Shown: positions 59,062 to 64,000 of the stretch, one piece after another
Layout: every line of letters starts with the position of its first letter
Numbering within the stretch: position 1 is the stretch's first letter
Assembly: GCF_000276665.1 (NCBI RefSeq)
Contig: NW_004955417.1
Span: 25,917,578 to 25,981,577, forward strand
Direction: 5' to 3'
Length of the DNA stretch: 64,000 nucleotides
DNA from: Chinchilla lanigera
Taxonomy: Eukaryota > Chordata > Mammalia > Rodentia > Chinchillidae
Made by a program: the position numbers and the translations under genes
The notes under the pieces: model-generated
What the model was told of the DNA's origin: nothing
Database searches by the model: none
The model's input: the letters and a program-made list of their open reading frames with translations, nothing else

Positions 59062-59480
59062 ACTGTCACGGTTTGTGTCTAGATGTCCTCCTAAAGCCTC
59101 ATGCAGTCAAGGGCAGGCTTCTAGAGTTTGTGACTGACTCATTGTCCAGTGCTGGGATTATGGGTTGGAGTGCTACACCTGCTACACCTGGAGTTGTAGT
59201 ACTGGTTGGAGTGCTGGCCCTGGAGCCAGCAGCCTGCATACAATACAAGGGAAGGAAAGAGGCTTATTCTCTCGCTCCTCCTTTTTTTTGCTCTTGCTAC
59301 TTTTGTTGTCTTCTGTTACGATGAACTGTTGCTCTCTGCCATGTGCCACTCTGCTTTGGAGCCAGATGAGTATGGACTGAAATCTCCACAGACTGAGAGC
59401 TAAATAAACCTTTCCCTCTTTCATTTGGGCTTTGGGTATTTGGTCTCAGCAACAGAGATAAGTAACCAACGCAAGCACCA
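59062..59480 (+). repeat. MaLR-type solo LTR
   Basis: 'tgtcacggtttgtgtctaga', 'gactgaaatctccacagact', 'gagctaaataaacctttccc', 'tctcagcaacagagataagt'. A poly(A) signal (AATAAA) is present. A duplicated ggttggagtgct lies inside (59163 and 59199 approx.). Confidence 0.75.
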
Positions 59481-60723
59481 AGCAAATATTCATTTGTGTC
59501 CTTACGACTCGTGTCATTCTGACAGCTGAGACACCTAAGAAGAGCATTTTTGTGGGATGAGACAGTGGAATGCTCACTTCCACGTCTATCTTGGTACCAT
59601 ACATAAAATCCTAGACCACATTTCACAGCAAGCAGAGGCTATTGTTCTCTAGCTTTTTCAAAGAAAGACAGGTCTGAGATTAGAGATTTATATGTACTGG
59701 ACAAAGACTGAATTCATACGTAAGCCCACCAGAACTCGTAGGAGAGCAGTGGTGAGCACCTGAAAATGCCATTGTGTCATTTTCCAAGGGAACCCACACA
59801 GTTCAGCTTCCTCATGCATTCGGGCGAGGCACCTTGCCGGTCAGGTGGGTTGGCGCATCAGCAGCCCAACCTCCTTCCTGTTCAAGATTCCCCTCCAGGT
59901 CCAGGTCCAGGCCGGGGTTTAGAGCTACAGTGTAAAGGGCTGGGGGCCGAGCTGAGCCAAGCAGGGTGAAAGTGAAAGAGCGAAAGTACCCTGGGGCCAG
60001 CGATGCCCATGGGACTCTAGAGTAGATTTTCCCACATTTCTAAGGGGCTGTCTTTGAAGACCAATCCGAAGAAGAATTCTGCAAATGCAATACGGCAGCA
60101 TAGGGATGAGGGCACAGCTGCCTAGGGGGTTACTAAGAAAGGCAACGCCACCTGAATGCAGATGCGCAGTGCTGCTGCTAGCAAGACTGATGGCTCTTCT
60201 CCAGTGAGGCTGTGCATTTTGTGGCTTTCAGCTTTTGCACACGCTACCCCTGCACACCGGAAAGTCCTCCTCTACCTCATCTTCAAATTCAGCTGAAGCC
60301 CTTTCTTCCCCTCCCACCCCGGGGCTGGCTGATTCCTCCCTTTGGGCTCTTCCAGGTTTGATATCGAAATATACAACAGCATCGCGCCCGGCTATATCTG
60401 AAATTGCTAGTTTCTATGTTTGTCTTCCACATGTGTGTGAGAGCTCCTCAAGAACATCTTTCTATCTCTGGTCCACTACTTGATCATTACAAACACTCAC
60501 CTAAAACCAATCCCTTCTCTTACATCATATCTCACCCACCCGCTTTCTGGCACTTGTCACTGAATTGTTTGTTCCCCCGGGTGTGGATGCTGCTCGGTAT
60601 TTGCTTGTTTATGCAGCTCGGTGCTTGTCTGCTTTTGCAGCTCTGTTCTTGCCTGTGTTGCCTACCACCTACCACCGCAGTCTCAGTACCTGTACTTGTG
60701 GAGCACACTGCAGGTAATCAATA
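59481..60723. other. Intron sequence without clear repeats
   Basis: An L2-like 3' end may be present at about 60480-60760 ('ctttctggcacttgtcactg'). No exon recognised. Confidence 0.35.
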
Positions 60724-61045
60724 CTTACTTATCGAATGAATTAATTATAGATGTGCAGTAATACTTAGCAAATGGATAAACAAAGGACTAATCTATCTAT
60801 GAACGACAGATTTCAAAAAATCATGGCATTATTTATAAGCAAAAAATATATTCATCCTCTAAAAGACGCTAAGTAAATAAACAACAGATTCTTACCTATC
60901 CAATGAATTAACTATAGGTGTTCAATAATATTTAGCAAATGGATAAACAAAGGACTAACCATATATTTTAGATTTCAAAAAATTATTTATAAGCAAAAAA
61001 ATATATTCATCCTGTAAAAGATGCTAGGTAAATAAATAATAGATT
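60724..61045 (+). repeat. Tandem duplication, units of 167 and 155 bp
   Basis: Copy 1 (60724-60890) and copy 2 (60891-61045) begin cttacttatcgaatgaatta and cttacctatccaatgaatta. They share 'caaatggataaacaaaggac', 'tatttataagcaaaaaa' and a final aacagatt/aatagatt. The second copy has about 12 bases deleted in the middle. AT-rich, non-coding. Confidence 0.93.
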
Positions 61046-61568
61046 CTTGGGATGGTTCCATTTTGGTCTTAGGGCTATGGAACTCTGGGTAAAATTACTT
61101 TTGGCCTCAGTTACTATTGGAAATGAAGCCTGGAAGCTTGAAGTGGAGGAAAAACAATGTGAGAAAGATCAAATGATGAAAAAGCACATGCCAGCGGAGG
61201 ATGGTGTCTGTGTTTTTGAAGTCTGCTTACCTAGAATGACATCGGGGAGTAAGTGACACGTCCAGAAAACCGCTTCAAATACATTTGAACACCTAGCAAC
61301 TATTGTTAAGTCTCTTGTTTGTCACAAGAAAAACAGAAAAGGGACAAGACAACAAAATACACATTTATTTATTATGGATTTGTTTCTATGAAAGCCATCA
61401 AGAACCCTAAACTTCCCACAAACACTTCTTCCTCCAATTTCTGATCTTTTCCAGCAAAGAAAATGATAAATTGCAAGGACATGATTTTAAATCTTTATTA
61501 CAAATTGATTGTATGTGTTTAGTAACAACTGTCTTATTTGATGAAGTTTATGCAAACTCCGAAAGGTG
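61046..61568. other. AT-rich intron sequence, nothing recognised
   Basis: No repeat or exon recognised. Confidence 0.4.
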
Positions 61569-61569
61569 G

Positions 61570-61669
61570 TTTTTTTTTTCTTTGGTTTTTCTCTGGTCCC
61601 GGGAACCGAACTCACGACCTTGCGCTTGCCAAGCAGGCGCTTTTGCCGCTGAGCTAAATCCCCAGCCCC
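61570..61669 (-). repeat. Well-preserved ID SINE with target duplication
   Basis: Antisense tRNA-like SINE: poly(T), then 'tctctggtcccgggaaccga', 'actcacgaccttgcgcttgc' and 'gccgctgagctaaatcccca'. The A and B boxes look intact on the minus strand. gaaaggtg repeats at 61561-61568 and 61671-61678. Confidence 0.93.
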
Positions 61670-61678
61670 TGAAAGGTG

Positions 61679-64000
61679 TTTTTATAACCCGCAGTTGACT
61701 GACTATGGAGCAACTTCCACAAGAGTGCTACTGAAGTCCTGGTCACAGTGATACCCGTCCACCTATGAACTTTACACACCAACTAGATGATAGAGAGATC
61801 GGGATTTATTTACACTACTTTCACTTATGGTGTCTTTTCTAGGCACCAAGTTATATGCTGTTTGCTTAAGAGCCTTCTCTCTGAAATTAAATCATGGACC
61901 TCCTAAGGCCCACTCAGAGCTTTTCAAACCGTTCTTCTTTTTGGAACCTGCTCAAGTCTGAATTTCCCTGGAAACCCCCATTCGTGCTGTTCTTTCTCCC
62001 TTCCTAATTTTGGCAGTGTTGTTCTTGGGTATACGATTTGATTCCTCATTATGTTCAGTTTTTACTCTACCACCTGGAGGAGCTCTTTGGTCTGCATGGA
62101 GTTAATGGACTCCAGGGGAGTCTGGGTGCCGCTGGCCTGCAGTCCGAGCTGTTTTGCTCAGAGCAGGCTGCACTGTGCCTGAGCTGTCCCGGGGAAGCCT
62201 CGCTTGCCATGCACAGAGGCCTGTCTCAAAATTTCTGCCTGGCTCCCGTGATGGGAAGTCTGTAGAGAGACATCCTCCACCCATGTACACTTGATTTCTT
62301 CTTGGAGAATGGTCTGAGAAGCCAAGTGACAGCACTGACAAAGGAAGGTCTTGGAAAGTGCTCGTTCTAGTCTAGACAGCAGAAGTCAGGGATGCATTAG
62401 AATGTTATTCGTGAGTTGTTGGGTCTGAGTTCTGTAAGTCAATATTTTAGTGAAATGGCCAGTGCAAGGCCTTTTCACTGCACTTCTTAGGAAAAGGATG
62501 GGGAGACATCTAGCAGCATTCTCAAATGTAAGGGTTTCTAACACCACTACGCAAATGCCACTCCAAACAATCCGCAGGGTGGGTGCTCCGTTTCCAATAC
62601 AACATGCAAACCAGAGAGCTGAGGCCTCCTCTGCTGCACCAGATGTGTGGGGTGCTATGTGCCAGGCAGGTGCCACACACGGCACAGAAAATACTTCATG
62701 TAAACCATGAAAGTTCTCTTTAGGTAGGTGCTCATGTCTCTCTCTTTTACATTTGCACCAACTGAGGATCAGAGACTTGAATGAACTTATGTCAAGTCAC
62801 CTAACAGGTAAATCAGAAAGTGAGAATCAGGCGCTAGGTAGACTCCCCCGGGGGAGTCTCTCCATATATGCTGCATCACAACCCCTGTCGCACTCCTTGC
62901 CTCTCCCTCCTTACTCACTGAGTGCTTCTTGGCCTGGTTTGACTCCCACCTTATTTCCAGGTGCCCCAAATTCACCTATGCAGAATGCTTGGGACTTGCG
63001 TGCAACAGCAAAGACACAGCCAGTCAAACCGTGCAGTGGGCCTGGGACACTCACATACTGCTACTCCCTGCCACACACAGATGCCAGGCATACTCTGGTG
63101 TTTTGTGCCCTGACACAACTGGCCTCGGGCTATTTGAGTGTGTGTTGGGAGAACTGGGTGCCCAGAGGTGGGTGCTCACCTAGAGAGTCTGTGGGGCTCA
63201 CAACACACCCACCAGCCCCATCGTCAAGGATGGCACAGGCCAGCACACTGCATCCAGTGCCTCCGATACCAGCCCCACTGGGTTGGTCTCATTTCTCCCT
63301 CCCTCACCCCCAGGAGTGGAGATACCCACAGCCAGTACAGCAGTGCTGCAGGCAGACAGCGAGTTAACTAGGGAAGGAAGCAAAGAGGACAGAGAACCTG
63401 CCACCATGCGAGGCAGGCGGGCTAGAGTTCACGTGTGAGCTGGCCTGTGCATGCACGGAGCAGGGAATGCACAGAGCAGGGAAGGAGAGCCTGTGGTGAG
63501 CAGCGGTGGGGAGGAGAGAGGGCGGGGTCAGAGGGTGGAGGAACTACAAGAACCGTGCCCTGTGAGCCCGGGGTAGAGGGCGGACAAATGCATAATGAAT
63601 AGCGCGACTGGTATTTTCAAAGCCTTTTGGAGTTGGAGAAAGGTATCAATTCTACTGGGGCCGGAGAAACCTTGGCCAATGGGTCACTGGGACTGAAGAG
63701 CACCTCTCTCTCCATTGCATCCTCTTCAACGTTCTGCTCTTCCATGATCTGTCTCTCTTTCCCAGAGATCCCTCTCCATTTCGACCATTCCCATCTAGTG
63801 TCTATCGCTACCGCTGATCTCCCATAGTCCCCGACACACCCTTAAAAGCCCCCACTCTCTCCAGTAACAAAGCAGCAAGCCAGGGCCCTGTTCTGGGTAT
63901 AGGCTTCTGGTTAGTTTATTCTGATACTGCTTTTGCCTAGCTGGTGAGCGCACCCCCAGGTGTGCCCTAGACTGAAAGTCAAGGAGATGAGCTTTTGTCT
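61679..64000. other. Intron sequence to the window edge, few repeats
   Basis: A MIR-like remnant (antisense) is possible at about 62700-62830 ('aactgaggatcagagacttg'). A 204-codon open frame at 62753-63367 resembles nothing known. Short repeats of 'gcacggagcagggaa' type occur at 63450-63485. Confidence 0.4.

Larger units (their letters stand above)
22172..64000 (-). other. SNTB1: SNTB1 intron upstream of the first visible exon (partial, >41.8 kb)
   Basis: This runs from the acceptor at 22172 to the window edge. I looked on the minus strand for preceding syntrophin segments (end of PH1, start of PH2, and the PDZ domain) and recognised none, so the whole right part is taken as one intron. Large introns are usual for this gene in mammals, where it spans hundreds of kilobases. 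A very short upstream exon that I missed cannot be excluded. Confidence 0.75.

Noticed and set aside
61570..61669. Possible tRNA gene on the minus strand
   Set aside because: A and B boxes are present, but the poly(A) tail, target duplication and lack of a cloverleaf-compatible full length mark it as an ID SINE.
62753..63367. 204-codon plus-strand open frame
   Set aside because: Ser/Pro-rich low-information sequence with competing frames; no family resemblance and no splice or promoter support.
1..64000. CRISPR arrays, operons, prophage or other microbial systems
   Set aside because: The sequence is vertebrate intron; repeats are SINEs, LINEs, LTRs and microsatellites, with no spacer-repeat pattern.

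Overview
This window is mammalian nuclear DNA, almost certainly from a non-murid rodent. The evidence is the dense set of B1-type SINEs, many carrying a tRNA/ID-derived tail (dimeric B1-dID form), plus free ID elements, old MIR/L2/MER5 fossils, MaLR LTRs, and split exons with GT-AG borders. The SINE set resembles beaver-, squirrel- or geomyoid-type rodents more than mouse or rat, but I cannot fix the species.

One host gene is recognisable: SNTB1 (beta-1-syntrophin), on the minus strand. Two adjacent coding exons are present, at 22032-22171 (140 nt) and 568-764 (197 nt). Together they encode nearly all of the second PH domain of this dystrophin-associated scaffold protein. The arginine codon split as AG|G across the 21,267-nt intron joins in frame, both donors are GT, both acceptors are AG, and the product is syntrophin-like throughout. 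Position 1-567 is the start of the next intron, 765-22031 is a complete intron, and 22172-64000 is the 3' part of a preceding intron longer than 41 kb. The start, PDZ and C-terminal SU exons lie outside the window.

The introns are a mosaic of repeats. (i) About 22 B1/B1-dID/ID SINEs occur on both strands, several with visible target-site duplications. (ii) L1 fragments lie at 15.65-16.18 kb, 20.75-21.62 kb (with a 5' inversion of twin-priming type), 27.74-31.57 kb (an old ORF2-to-3'-end L1 interrupted by a retroviral LTR, two SINEs and an AAAG array), 38.52-38.92 kb and 55.09-55.66 kb. (iii) About ten MaLR-type LTR copies are present. (iv) DNA-transposon fossils include a 107-bp hAT MITE at 7363-7469 with terminal inverted repeats and a perfect 8-bp target duplication. 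(v) There are microsatellites, a tandem duplication at 60.72-61.05 kb, and a 129-bp assembly gap (19216-19344) inside an AAGGG array. That array belongs to a roughly 611-bp segment inserted into a B1 element.

I found no second protein-coding gene, no convincing RNA gene, no CRISPR array and no novel multi-gene system. The open frames without repeat or exon support look like chance. The most interesting signals are the hAT MITE, the segment splitting a B1 around the gap, the nested L1/LTR/SINE composite, the twin-primed L1, the duplication at 60.7 kb, the weak donor after the upstream exon, and AT-rich, repeat-free blocks that could be conserved intronic elements.
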